From Hymenobacter metallilatus (GTDB lineage: Bacteria; Bacteroidota; Bacteroidia; Cytophagales; Hymenobacteraceae): a stretch of 64,000 nucleotides of DNA. The first letter of the stretch is position 1. Every line of letters starts with the position of its first letter. The stretch is from NCBI RefSeq assembly GCF_003944705.1, contig NZ_RWIS01000005.1, positions 124,001 through 188,000 on the forward strand. Reading direction: 5' to 3'. The notes under the pieces were generated by a model. That model saw nothing but the letters and a program-made list of their open reading frames with translations, was not told the DNA's origin and ran no database searches. Both the position numbers and the translations under genes were made by a program. Below are positions 26,863 through 35,699 of the stretch, piece by piece.

Positions 26863-29719
26863 CCCCCGGTGGCTGTGGCTGCTGAACACCCTGCCGCTGC
26901 TGGTGCTGCTGGCCGTGCTGGGCGGCGAATACCGCGTCATTCGCACCCTATTGCCACCCGAAAGCCTACTGCAATGGCGTTGGTTTGGCGGTGCGCTGGT
27001 GGCCCTGGGCACGCTGCACGCCGCCTACACCGCCTGGCAGGGGCGGCGTGGAGCCAGTTTGCCGCTGGGCTACGCTTTGGTGGCCCTGGGGGCGTATATC
27101 GGGTTTCTATACGCCTACGGCTACCACCTCGATACCCTGTTTCCGCGGGAAATTCCGCGCTGGATGGTGCCCGGCGACTTGCCCCTGTACGCGGGCACGT
27201 TTCTGATGCCCACGCTGGCCCATGCCGCCGCGGTGCTGGTGCTGCGCCTCACCCCCGACGAGCCCCCCCCCCGCGCCCTGCCCAGCTTCGGGGTGGCCCT
27301 GGCCGTACCGGTGGGCTGGTACATGTTTGCGCAGCTGGTGCTCCCGCTGTGGCAGGGCCCCGGCGGCAAAGTGGGGCAGCACGCGCTGGTGGTCGTGCTC
27401 ATTGCCAGCACGCTGGTATTTCTGCTGGCCCTGGCCCGCGGCATCTACATCGTGGCCGCGCGGCGGGCAGAGGGGTGGGCGCGCTACCAGTGGCTGTGGA
27501 AGCTGCTGATTGCCGGGGTGCTGCCGCTGCTGGGGCTGGCTGTTAACAACGGTTTGTTGTTTCCGGAGCGGTTCTTCTGGTCGGACGGCCGGGGCGGCGG
27601 GGTTTTCGGGAATTTTAACGGGCCGTGGTGGTACGGGCTGGCCGTGCTGAATGCCGGGCTGCTGTGCGTGCCGACACCCGCCGGACCCAAGGTGCGGCTG
27701 GCGCTGTACCTAGGCCGGGGCCTCACGCTGGCCTACACGCTCTACTTCTTCCTGGTGTTTCTGCCGTTTCTGCCGCTGTCGGTGGTGGCCGTGGCGGCAA
27801 TAGGCGTGGGCTTCCTCATGCTCACGCCCCTGGCGTTGCTGGTGGTGCACGGGCGCGAGCTAGCCCACGACTACGCCGCGCTACGGCCGTTTTTTGCGAG
27901 CCGCTGGCTGGTGCTCGGCCTCGTGGTGGCCGGCTGCGTGCTGCCGCTGGCCGTTACGCTGCGCTACCTGCACTACCGCACCGTGCTGCACCAGGCCCTC
28001 GATTACGTATACGCCCCCGACTACGCCCGCCGCTACCGCCCGCTCGACGCGGCCTCGCTCGATAATACGCTGACGGTGGTACGCGGCCACAAAGACGGGC
28101 GTAGCTCCTCGTTCACCGGCGCTCAGCTGCCGTATTTGTCGGCCTACTTCAACTGGTTGGTGCTCGACAACCTTACGCTGTCGGAAAGCAAGCTGGCGAC
28201 GTTGGAGCAGGTGTTTTTCAACCGCCTGGCCCCGCGCCCGCCTAGGCCGCTGGACCTAATGGACGCGCCTAATATTGCCGCGCCGCGCCTCACCCGTCTG
28301 GCCGCCCGTAGCCGCTACGATGCCGTCCAGCAGGCCTGGGTGAGCTGGGTGGACGTGACGGTAACTAACCCTGATTCTGGCAGCGGTGCGGCTGAGTACG
28401 CCACCACGTTCGAGCTGCCGGCGGGCTGTTTCGTGGCCGATTATTACCTGGATATTGCCGGGCGGCGCGAGCCGGGCATTCTGGCCGAAAAGCGGGCCGC
28501 CGCCTGGGTGTACGCCCATATTCGCAATGAGCAGCGCGACCCGGGCCTGCTGAGCTACCTGAGCGGCAACCGTCTGGCGCTGCGAGTGTTTCCGTTCGGG
28601 GCGGGGGAGGAGCGGCGCACTGGCTTCCGGCTGCTGCACAAAGAGCCGCTCACCTTCACCCTCGACCAGCACTCGGTGGCCCTGGGCCCCGCGCGCCCCA
28701 GCACTGCCCGCCCGACAGTGGCCCCTGATACGGCCGGGGGCGTTGCATACGTGCCGGCTGCTGCCAAAGCCGCGCTGCCCGCGGTGCGCCGCCGGCCTTA
28801 CTATCATTTCGTGCTCGATATGTCGGCCGGCAACCGGGCGCAATGGCCCCGCTACCGCCAGCGAATTGCCACGCTGCTAAAGCAGCAAGCCGCCGGGGCC
28901 GAAGAGCCGCGCTACAGCCTCACCAACGCCTATGTGCGCACGCTCACCCCCCCGGGCCTGCTGCAAGCCGACACTGCCGCGCTCCGCTACGAAGGGGGCT
29001 TCTACCTTGACCGGGCCATCCGGCAGGTGCTGGTGCAGGCCGCCGCCACGCCCGCGCCGCGCTACCCCGTCATCGTGGTGGTATCCGCTGATTTCGACCG
29101 GGCCGTGCTGCCTACTGACTTCGCCGACCTACGCCACGCCCTACCCGATACCGACGTGTTTTACGAGCTGACGGAGCAGGGCGAGCTAGTGTCGCATTTG
29201 TTGTGGCAGAACCCGGCCGCCCGGGGCGCGGCCGGGGCCCAGCCCGGGGCCCCCAACCCTGTGGTGGCCTGGCCCAACGATACGCGCCCCGCAGCCTACC
29301 TGCCCGCTACCAACCAGCCCGACTTGGTGCTTACCCGGCCTCTGCCCCGCGCCCCGGCCGGGCCCCTGCCGCCCGGCAGCTGGCGGGCCGGCTTGCAGCT
29401 GTGGGGGCAGTGGCGCGCCCAAACCCATCACCCCGAAACCACCGAAACGGCCGGCCCGCAGTCGGTGCAGGGCAGCATTCAGTCGGGCATCCTCACTCCG
29501 CTGACTTCTTATCTGGCCCTCGAAAACGAAGCGCAAAAAGCCGCCCTACGCCGCAAGCAGGCGCAGCTGCTGGCCGGCCACGCTGCCCTCGACGCCGGCG
29601 AAGACGACCTGCGGCAGATGTCGGAGCCGCGCGACTGGGTGGTGGCGCTCGGGATGCTGGCCGCGTGGCTGGGGTGGCAGTGGCAGCGTCGGCGCCGGCT
29701 AGCCGGCGCTATTGCGTAG
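26846..29719 (+). CDS. MSEP-CTERM protein, the cognate exosortase K target
   Basis: A 957-aa membrane protein, GTG start at 26846 overlapping xrtK. Residues 1-375 hold about ten hydrophobic helices. Residues about 480-605 look like a VIT domain (TFELPAGCFVADYYLDI, AEKRAAAWVYAHIRNEQ, LALRVFPFGAGEERRTGFRL). Residues about 652-775 resemble a von Willebrand A fold with a degenerate metal site (HFVLDMSAGN, then PVIVVVSADFDR). The extreme C-terminus is the sorting tail: MSEP at 925-928, one hydrophobic helix (DWVVALGMLAAWLGW), then RRRR. This three-part tail is the hallmark of exosortase substrates, and MSEP is the form paired with XrtK. The fate after cleavage and the biological role are unknown. 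Confidence 0.9.
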   Translation: MRTLLNPRWLWLLNTLPLLVLLAVLGGEYRVIRTLLPPESLLQWRWFGGALVALGTLHAAYTAWQGRRGASLPLGYALVALGAYIGFLYAYGYHLDTLFPREIPRWMVPGDLPLYAGTFLMPTLAHAAAVLVLRLTPDEPPPRALPSFGVALAVPVGWYMFAQLVLPLWQGPGGKVGQHALVVVLIASTLVFLLALARGIYIVAARRAEGWARYQWLWKLLIAGVLPLLGLAVNNGLLFPERFFWSDGRGGGVFGNFNGPWWYGLAVLNAGLLCVPTPAGPKVRLALYLGRGLTLAYTLYFFLVFLPFLPLSVVAVAAIGVGFLMLTPLALLVVHGRELAHDYAALRPFFASRWLVLGLVVAGCVLPLAVTLRYLHYRTVLHQALDYVYAPDYARRYRPLDAASLDNTLTVVRGHKDGRSSSFTGAQLPYLSAYFNWLVLDNLTLSESKLATLEQVFFNRLAPRPPRPLDLMDAPNIAAPRLTRLAARSRYDAVQQAWVSWVDVTVTNPDSGSGAAEYATTFELPAGCFVADYYLDIAGRREPGILAEKRAAAWVYAHIRNEQRDPGLLSYLSGNRLALRVFPFGAGEERRTGFRLLHKEPLTFTLDQHSVALGPARPSTARPTVAPDTAGGVAYVPAAAKAALPAVRRRPYYHFVLDMSAGNRAQWPRYRQRIATLLKQQAAGAEEPRYSLTNAYVRTLTPPGLLQADTAALRYEGGFYLDRAIRQVLVQAAATPAPRYPVIVVVSADFDRAVLPTDFADLRHALPDTDVFYELTEQGELVSHLLWQNPAARGAAGAQPGAPNPVVAWPNDTRPAAYLPATNQPDLVLTRPLPRAPAGPLPPGSWRAGLQLWGQWRAQTHHPETTETAGPQSVQGSIQSGILTPLTSYLALENEAQKAALRRKQAQLLAGHAALDAGEDDLRQMSEPRDWVVALGMLAAWLGWQWQRRRRLAGAIA

Positions 29720-30119
29720 CCATCTGCGCAGGCCGGTTTTCGCGCGGCTTCTGCACCAGATAGTAGTACAGCAAAATCATGAGGCCCGAAAGAAACGGCA
29801 GCAGCGCCAGGTGCTTGCCGGTGATGCCGCCCCATACCCGCACGGCGTCGAAGCCCAGAAACTCGCTGATCATCCAGTAGGAGTTGGCCGAAATCCAGAA
29901 CACGATGGCCAAATTGTGAGCCAGCTCGGCGGCAATGCTGCGGGTGCGCCAGGTAATGAGCAAGGCGATGGTGAGCGTGGGGAAAATCATGCTGATGCCC
30001 AGCGGCTTCCAGATCATACACCAGCCGATATCCTTGAGCAGCCAGAACAGGATGTGCAGGTTTTCCAGGCGGCGATAGGGGGCCGGGATGGTGTAGAGTT
30101 GGTCGTCGGGTTGGGACAT
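29709..30119 (-). CDS. Small multi-helix membrane protein
   Basis: A 136-aa protein from the ATG at 30119 (MSQPDDQLYTIP; an extension to 30167 is unlikely). About four hydrophobic helices: ILFWLLKDIGWCMIW, ISMIFPTLTIALLIT, LAIVFWISANSYWMIS, and LALLPFLSGLMILLYYYLV. The family is not recognised by name. Its last codons overlap the 3' end of the MSEP-CTERM gene by 11 nt in convergent orientation, with no terminator between them. Confidence 0.8.
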   Translation of the reverse strand: MSQPDDQLYTIPAPYRRLENLHILFWLLKDIGWCMIWKPLGISMIFPTLTIALLITWRTRSIAAELAHNLAIVFWISANSYWMISEFLGFDAVRVWGGITGKHLALLPFLSGLMILLYYYLVQKPRENRPAQMATQ

Positions 30120-30250
30120 AGGGCGGGCGAAAAGCCAAAGATACGCCTCCCGGTTCCGGAGGTGCAATGCGCCGCCGGGGGCACTGGTTCGGCTTTTTCT
30201 GAGCCCTTGCGTATGAGGGCCAACCTATTCTTGTTGTAGCTTGCCCGCTC

Positions 30251-30955
30251 ATGACTGAAACCACCCGAAGCGTTGCCAGAAAAGTAGGCAAAGGAATTCT
30301 CTGGACCGGAGGCGGCGTGCTGGGGGCAGTAGCCCTGTATCTGGCCGCTTCAGCCGCCTTGTCGGCAGTACCGGTAGCGGCCTCCGGCCCCGTACCCAAC
30401 CCACAGGAAGAGATAGAAGCCTATATCCTGTCCAACGGCGTGCATACCGACTTGGTAGTGCCGGTCCGTTCGGTCCAGATGGACTGGACCCAGCTGGTGC
30501 CCTACACCGATACCCCGGCTGCCGACACAACCATGCAGTTTATCGGGTTTGGCTGGGGCGACAAAGGCTTTTACCTCGATACACCTACCTGGGCCGAGCT
30601 CAAACCCAGTACGGCCCTGAAGGCTATGTTCTGGCTGAGTACCACGGCTATGCACACCACCTTCCATCACCGGCCCACTGTGGGGGCCGACTGCGTACGA
30701 CTGCGCCTGAGCCCGGCAGAATATGCCCGGCTCATTGTTTTTATCAAGACCAGCTTCGACTACGATGCCCAAGGCCGCCCCCGGCATATTGCCGGCCACG
30801 GCTACGGCCAGCATGATGCTTTCTATGAGGCCAAAAGAACCTACAACCTCTTTTACACTTGCAACACCTGGGCCAACAACGGACTGAAAGCCGCTGGCCA
30901 GAAGGCGGCTCTCTGGACTCCTTTCGATTTTGGCATCCTCTGGCAGTACCGGTAG
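30251..30955 (+). CDS. TIGR02117/DUF2459 family protein
   Basis: A 234-aa envelope protein with one N-terminal hydrophobic helix (about 20-45). The periplasmic part carries the family motifs: AYILSNGVHTDLVVPV, IGFGWGDKGFYLDTPTWAEL, VGADCVRLRLSPAEYARL, YNLFYTCNTWANNGLKAAG and the C-terminal WTPFDFGILWQY. The histidine after NGV and the cysteine in the TCNTW motif look like an NlpC/P60-type cysteine-peptidase arrangement, but this is inference. Function is not established for the family. A TAGCTTG box at 30237-30243 sits close to the start. Confidence 0.85.
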   Translation: MTETTRSVARKVGKGILWTGGGVLGAVALYLAASAALSAVPVAASGPVPNPQEEIEAYILSNGVHTDLVVPVRSVQMDWTQLVPYTDTPAADTTMQFIGFGWGDKGFYLDTPTWAELKPSTALKAMFWLSTTAMHTTFHHRPTVGADCVRLRLSPAEYARLIVFIKTSFDYDAQGRPRHIAGHGYGQHDAFYEAKRTYNLFYTCNTWANNGLKAAGQKAALWTPFDFGILWQYR

Positions 30956-31021
30956 GTGCCCCACCGCATTTTTAAGCTCGTTTTAACACCCCATACGCCC
31001 ATTCAACCGTACTTTGACCCT

Positions 31022-31732
31022 ATGACGACTTACGACGAAATCTTCGAGAACAACCGCCAGTGGGTAGCCACCAGCACCGGTACCAACGCCGACTTCCTGC
31101 GCCATCTGGCCGCTGACCAGAAGCCGGACTACCTGTACATTGGGTGCAGTGATTCCCGCGTGACGGCAGAGGACCTGATGGGCGTAGCTCCCGGCGAGGT
31201 GTTTGTACATCGCAACGTGGCCAACCTGGTTATCAACATCGACCTCAATGCAATGTCGGTGATTGAGTATGCGGTGGGCCACCTGGGAGTAAAGCACATT
31301 GTAGTGTGCGGGCACTACGGCTGCGGCGGTGTAAAGGCCGCCATGCAGTCCAAGGATCTGGGCATTATGAACCCCTGGCTGCGTAACATCCGGGACGTGT
31401 ACCGCTTGCACCAGGCGGAGCTGGATGCCATTGCAGACGTGGATGCCCGCTACGACCGGCTGGTGGAGCTGAACGTGCAGGAGCAGTGCGTAAATGTTAT
31501 TAAAACGGCGGTGGTGCAACAGAGCTACCTTAAAAACGGCTACCCCACGGTACATGGCTGGGTTTTCGACCTGAAAACGGGCCTACTGAAAGACCTGAAG
31601 CTGAATTTTGTGGAGATTCTGCACAATATTCAGGAAATCTATAACCTGAGCAACGAGCCATTTTTCGGGCTGAACAAGCAAAGCTCCCCGGCGGAGGAAA
31701 TCAGCTCGGCCAAAACGGAAGTACAGCGGTAA
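31022..31732 (+). CDS. can: Beta-class carbonic anhydrase
   Basis: Hydrates CO2 to bicarbonate in the cytoplasm, supplying carboxylases. The 236-aa product has the zinc ligands Cys42, His98 and Cys101 in GCSDSRV and CGHYGCGGV, with the Asp44-Arg46 dyad. RNVANLV and NVQEQCVNVIKT are further family motifs. The ATG at 31022 is chosen over an in-frame start at 30956, which would lie inside the promoter: TACTTTG at 31010-31016 ends 5 nt before the ATG, so the message may be leaderless. Confidence 0.96.
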   Translation: MTTYDEIFENNRQWVATSTGTNADFLRHLAADQKPDYLYIGCSDSRVTAEDLMGVAPGEVFVHRNVANLVINIDLNAMSVIEYAVGHLGVKHIVVCGHYGCGGVKAAMQSKDLGIMNPWLRNIRDVYRLHQAELDAIADVDARYDRLVELNVQEQCVNVIKTAVVQQSYLKNGYPTVHGWVFDLKTGLLKDLKLNFVEILHNIQEIYNLSNEPFFGLNKQSSPAEEISSAKTEVQR

Positions 31733-31763
31733 CGCCCTGCGTAAAGTGTATGCCTAAAAAAAA

Positions 31764-31801
31764 TCCGGCTGCTTTCGGGTAGCGCACCGAAAGCAGCCGG
31801 A
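31764..31801. terminator. Hairpin terminator between convergent genes
   Basis: 15-bp stem (31764-31778 with 31787-31801, core CCGGCTGCTTTCGG). An A-run directly to its left gives a U-run for minus-strand transcripts, so it mainly serves the gene at 31831-32079. Confidence 0.75.
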
Positions 31802-31830
31802 ATAAAGGAGTTGCGAAAAATGAAAGTTGC

Positions 31831-32079
31831 TTAGTTAAGCCAGATCTGAGCAACTGGCTCAAAGCGGTGCTGGGCAAATGCGCCGTAGGGCTGCTCGGCA
31901 TAAAACCCCAGCACGTGTACCTGCAGTTGCCCAGTGCGCACGTTGCGGCGCATCTGAATGGGGTACACCTGACCGGACGCCGGCCAGTCGCCTACGTGGT
32001 CCGTCGGGCGGCGGCTGGCATCCACACACCGGGCATATTGCTGCAGGGGAAGAGGAACGGGAAGCTTCGTTTTCGACAT
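31831..32079 (-). CDS. Small hypothetical protein
   Basis: An 82-aa soluble protein, ATG at 32079 (MSKTKLPVPLPLQQYARC). It ends 30 nt before a terminator oriented for it. The pattern HVGDWPASGQVYPIQMR and TGQLQVHVLGFYAEQPYGAF suggests a short beta-barrel-like domain. I do not recognise the family. The 228 bp upstream (32080-32307) are AT-rich and hold no other gene. Confidence 0.6.
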   Translation of the reverse strand: MSKTKLPVPLPLQQYARCVDASRRPTDHVGDWPASGQVYPIQMRRNVRTGQLQVHVLGFYAEQPYGAFAQHRFEPVAQIWLN

Positions 32080-32307
32080 ATCCAAAGATACGCATATTTA
32101 TCCAATAAACTAAAAAAATTGGAGTTGAAAATATAGGCTTGATGATGCCGATAAGTACCTTTTAGGTTATTCTAAATTATGATTTATACGGGTTTAATTT
32201 TTCTGGTTCAGAACTCCTGGTTCCAGAAAGCAGGTTGCTGAGTTGCTTTTATTGCTAATTATATTAGTGTTACTTCCGGCCCAGGGTAGATGAGTTCGAC
32301 AGCCACC

Positions 32308-35121
32308 TCACCGCTTTTCCAGGCGGAGCCGATAGTTGGCTTCCGGCGTTTGAATATGCACGATATATACGCCGGCCGCATACCCGCGCACATCCAGCTG
32401 CAGCCGGGCAGCAGGGGCCGCATAAGTAGCTACCACCTGCCCTACCGCCGATAGCACCTGCACGGCTACAGTGCCAGCCGGTAGTGTAAGCTGCGCTAAG
32501 CCAGTTGTGGGATTAGGATACAGAGCCAACCCCGCTGCCCGGGGGCTGCGGGTGGGAAGCAGCTGCTGGTAGCGGCTGGCGGCGGCATCGGCGGCCTGCT
32601 GAAGCTGCGCCAGGGAAGGAGCCGCCAGCACCGCAAACGTGACGACCACTGAATCGGCGGGAGCCAGCCCCGCGAGTACAGCTCCGGTTACCTGGGACGC
32701 ATCGGTAGCCGTAAGCAGCCGCGCCGACTGAGTGCCGTTGCTAAGGGTCAGGAATTTCTCGGCGGTGCTAAACCCATCGGCCAGTCGGACGGGGGAGCCG
32801 GTGGGGGCTTGGTTGTTGAGCGCATAAGCCGTAACCTGACCGCCCCCCAGGTGGCGTACCCCAGCATACTGGCGGGGCGCGGCCGGGTCGTAGAGGTAGT
32901 GCAGCCGGCGGGCGGCATCCCATTCCACCACGTTACGCCCCCCCTCGCCGGGCAGGTCCCAATCCAGGAACAGCCCCAGGTGCAAAGGGCGCAGGGTATC
33001 AGGCGTGAGGTTGGTAACGCGGTACTCCAGCAGCACATAGTCGCGGTGCGGGGCAGTAGCCCAGGCGTATGCCTGCTGGCGTATCCGCACCCCCACGGTG
33101 CGCCCCCGGGTGAGGGTGGGCAAAGAGTCACGAAGTAGGCCTAGGGCCTCCTGGTCGGCCCGGAGCGGCTGGGTGCGCAGGAAGGCGCGGAGCTGGGTCT
33201 GGAAGTCGGTATCGGCGCCGCGTCGGTCGTTGCGGATGTTGTCGGAAACGCGCGTGGCCGAGGTGGCTACCAGCAGGCCGCCCTCCGCGAGTAGGGGCGC
33301 GCCCTGCTGGTAGCTTACACCCTCTCCAATATCGGAGCCTAACCCGTCGTACCCAAGGTTGCCCCGGCTGGTGAGCGTAAGAGTTAGGTTGTTGGCATCC
33401 AGTACCACATAGTCGGGGTTGAGCAGGATGGTTTCATACTGGTCTTCCTGATACCCGGTGGCGGCATCCTGCATCCGGTATCGGATAACGGCCCGGGTGT
33501 TGAGCGGTACCCCGGCTGCCACCGCCAGCCGGAAGGGTGCGGCCGTATTCGTGCGCCGTTCCAGCGTGGCCAGCGGGCCAGCCGCAAACGTGCCCTGCCG
33601 CACCAGCAAGTGCGGCGACAACGATGTAAGAGTAACTGTCAGGTTGGTAAGCGGCTGCAGCAGGTTTTGCACCTGCACTGCCAGGCGCAGCGTGTCGCCG
33701 GGGGCATAGGCCCGGCGCTGGGGCGCAAACGTGCGCGCAACCACCCGGGCCGAGTGCTGCCCCGCTTCCGTTACGGCCCGCAGCACATTCAGCCGCCCCG
33801 AGCCGATGCGGCCCGCGTAGGCCACGTTGCCCGGCAGAGCATCCACGTTGTCGGTGGTGCGGCGAAGCTGGGCCGCCACCTGCGCGGCAGTGTAGCGCGG
33901 AAAGCGGGTCCGGACCAGCCCCGCGGCCCCGGCCACCAGCGGAGCCGCAAAAGAGGAGCCGCCCACCGCAAAATAGTCGGAATCGGTGTTGCCCAGGGTG
34001 GTCAGAATCTGGGTGCCGGGGGCCGACAGGTCCACGCGGCGGCTGAAGGTGGCATTGGTGCTCCGCTCATCGGTGGGGGTAAGGGTGGCTACCGATACCA
34101 CGTGGTCGTAGCTGGCAGGGTAGAAGTCGAGGTCGGCGGGGGTATTGCCGGCGGCGGCTATTACCACGGCATCGTGGTTGATGGCCGCGTAGGTAATAAC
34201 GTCCTGCTCAAACTGGGAGCGGCCACCCGCTCCGCCCCAGGACAGGTTAATAACCTGGCAGCCGTGGTCGGCGGCATACACAATGGCTTCGTAGCCGGCA
34301 AAAGCGCCGGTACCGGGGCTGCTTGGGTAAATTTTCAGGGGTAAAAACCGGCACCGGAACCCCACGCCAGCAATGCCCTTACCATTATCGGGGGCAGCAG
34401 CAGCACAGCCGGCCACCAGAATGCCGTGTACACTGTTGGCTTCGCGGGTGGGGTCGTTGTCGTTATCAGCAAAGTCCCAGCCGTAGTAGTTATCCACGTA
34501 GCCATCCTGGTCGTTGTCGAGGCCATCGGGCGGGTCGCGGCGGTTCACCTGAATCTGCCGGGCCAGGTCCTCGTGGGTGAGGCGGGTGCCGCCGTCGATA
34601 ATGGCAATGGTCAGGCTGGTGTCGCCCCTGGTTACATCCCAGGCCCGGTACGCCCGGATATTTTTCAGATGATACTGCCCGCCGGCGCGGGTAGAGTCGG
34701 CCAGGGGGTCGTTGGGCTGATAGAGGGGCGGATACGAGTACAGCGGCTCGGCGTAGACCACCGCCCCGGTTTTGCGCAGCACCTGGCAGGCCGCCTCAAC
34801 AGGAGCCGCCGCCGGCAGCTGCACCTCATACACCCGCGAAAGGTCGACGGCCACGGGCTGATCGGGGGCCGGGAGGCGGCTGTACGGAAATTTGGCCTGC
34901 ACCCGCCGGGCCTGCAGTTGCCGCAGAGCTACCTCCAGTGCCGGAATCTGGGAGGGAACCGGCAGGCCGGGCCGCAGCTTCACTACCAGGCGGCCCGGCT
35001 GTATGGTTTTGGCATACGGAGCACTGGTAGTAGCCTGAGCCCGGGCCCGGCTGCTGCTACCCGGCAGCAGATTCCAGAGCAGCAGGCAGCAGAAAGAAAA
35101 CCGAAGTAGAAGTGGCAGCAT
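32308..35121 (-). CDS. Secreted subtilisin-like serine protease (S8) with T9SS signal
   Basis: A 937-aa extracellular protease. The ATG at 35121 begins the signal peptide (MLPLLLRFSFCCLLLWNLLPGSSS). Residues about 40-135 form an inhibitor_I9-like propeptide. The S8 domain covers about 150-480, with catalytic Asp176 (IAIIDGGT), His232 (SVHGILVAG) and Ser390 (GGSSFAAPLVAG), and the oxyanion Asn in IAAAGN. A DNDQDGYVDNYYGWDF segment is a probable calcium site inserted after the Asp. Residues about 490-850 are beta-rich. The C-terminal Por sorting domain (LALYPNPTTGLAQL, GVYIVHIQT, YRLRLEKR) marks type IX export. Confidence 0.93.
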   Translation of the reverse strand: MLPLLLRFSFCCLLLWNLLPGSSSRARAQATTSAPYAKTIQPGRLVVKLRPGLPVPSQIPALEVALRQLQARRVQAKFPYSRLPAPDQPVAVDLSRVYEVQLPAAAPVEAACQVLRKTGAVVYAEPLYSYPPLYQPNDPLADSTRAGGQYHLKNIRAYRAWDVTRGDTSLTIAIIDGGTRLTHEDLARQIQVNRRDPPDGLDNDQDGYVDNYYGWDFADNDNDPTREANSVHGILVAGCAAAAPDNGKGIAGVGFRCRFLPLKIYPSSPGTGAFAGYEAIVYAADHGCQVINLSWGGAGGRSQFEQDVITYAAINHDAVVIAAAGNTPADLDFYPASYDHVVSVATLTPTDERSTNATFSRRVDLSAPGTQILTTLGNTDSDYFAVGGSSFAAPLVAGAAGLVRTRFPRYTAAQVAAQLRRTTDNVDALPGNVAYAGRIGSGRLNVLRAVTEAGQHSARVVARTFAPQRRAYAPGDTLRLAVQVQNLLQPLTNLTVTLTSLSPHLLVRQGTFAAGPLATLERRTNTAAPFRLAVAAGVPLNTRAVIRYRMQDAATGYQEDQYETILLNPDYVVLDANNLTLTLTSRGNLGYDGLGSDIGEGVSYQQGAPLLAEGGLLVATSATRVSDNIRNDRRGADTDFQTQLRAFLRTQPLRADQEALGLLRDSLPTLTRGRTVGVRIRQQAYAWATAPHRDYVLLEYRVTNLTPDTLRPLHLGLFLDWDLPGEGGRNVVEWDAARRLHYLYDPAAPRQYAGVRHLGGGQVTAYALNNQAPTGSPVRLADGFSTAEKFLTLSNGTQSARLLTATDASQVTGAVLAGLAPADSVVVTFAVLAAPSLAQLQQAADAAASRYQQLLPTRSPRAAGLALYPNPTTGLAQLTLPAGTVAVQVLSAVGQVVATYAAPAARLQLDVRGYAAGVYIVHIQTPEANYRLRLEKR

Positions 35122-35435
35122 GCAGAACAGAGAAAGGCAGGGTAGGAGCCTCGGGGAACCAGCCCCAAACAAGTAGTGCCGGCCAATAGGTCCGGGCGGA
35201 GCTACTGGTAAAGATACGCGCTGCAAACCAGCCGTTTGCCTGCTTTTCTTCCTGCTTTCGACCAACTGCCGTCCGGGCCCGACCACCCGGCCTAACCGGC
35301 TTCCGGAGGCCCGGCATCAACTGGCCACTGCCAACAGTCGGCAACCGAAAAAGTCCGGCCTCTGCTGCACGCACAGAAACCGGACTTTTTGAAGTACCAC
35401 TATCCTGGTAAAAGATACTTAGCAGGCTACCACGC
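35122..35435. other. Intergenic gap with one terminator
   Basis: A 314-bp gap upstream of the protease. It holds the terminator at 35348-35390 and no credible gene. No exact -7 element for the protease is seen; a TACTTGTTTG stretch on the minus strand near 35168-35177 is a loose match. Confidence 0.5.
35348..35390 (-). terminator. Terminator of the small lipoprotein gene
   Basis: 11-bp stem (35348-35358 with 35380-35390, AAAAAGTCCGG arms) ending in a U-run on the minus strand, about 45 nt past the stop at 35436. Confidence 0.65.
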
Positions 35436-35699
35436 TTACCGGGGCTTGGCGTACTTGTATTTTTTGGGGGCATCAACCGTGCGGTACTTGTAAGGGTTAC
35501 CGGCATTGGGGTCGATGTTGAGGCCCAGGCCGATGGGCTTGCGCTCCTTGCGGAAACGGGCTTTGTTGTTGCTGCGCTTGGTGCGGTCCATGGATACGCT
35601 GCCGTAGCGGCTGGGGCGCTCCATCATTTTATCTTCGCTGGAGCACGAAGTGCCGGCCAGCAGTAAGGCGCAGGCCGAAAGGAGTAGAAAAGTTTTCAT
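35436..35699 (-). CDS. Small basic lipoprotein
   Basis: An 87-aa protein with a lipoprotein signal peptide (MKTFLLLSACALLLAGTSC, lipobox Cys19). The mature part is short, very basic and low in hydrophobics (RTKRSNNKARFRKERK, KKYKYAKPR), so it probably extends or lies along the peptidoglycan or the inner face of the outer membrane. The family is not recognised. Confidence 0.75.
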   Translation of the reverse strand: MKTFLLLSACALLLAGTSCSSEDKMMERPSRYGSVSMDRTKRSNNKARFRKERKPIGLGLNIDPNAGNPYKYRTVDAPKKYKYAKPR

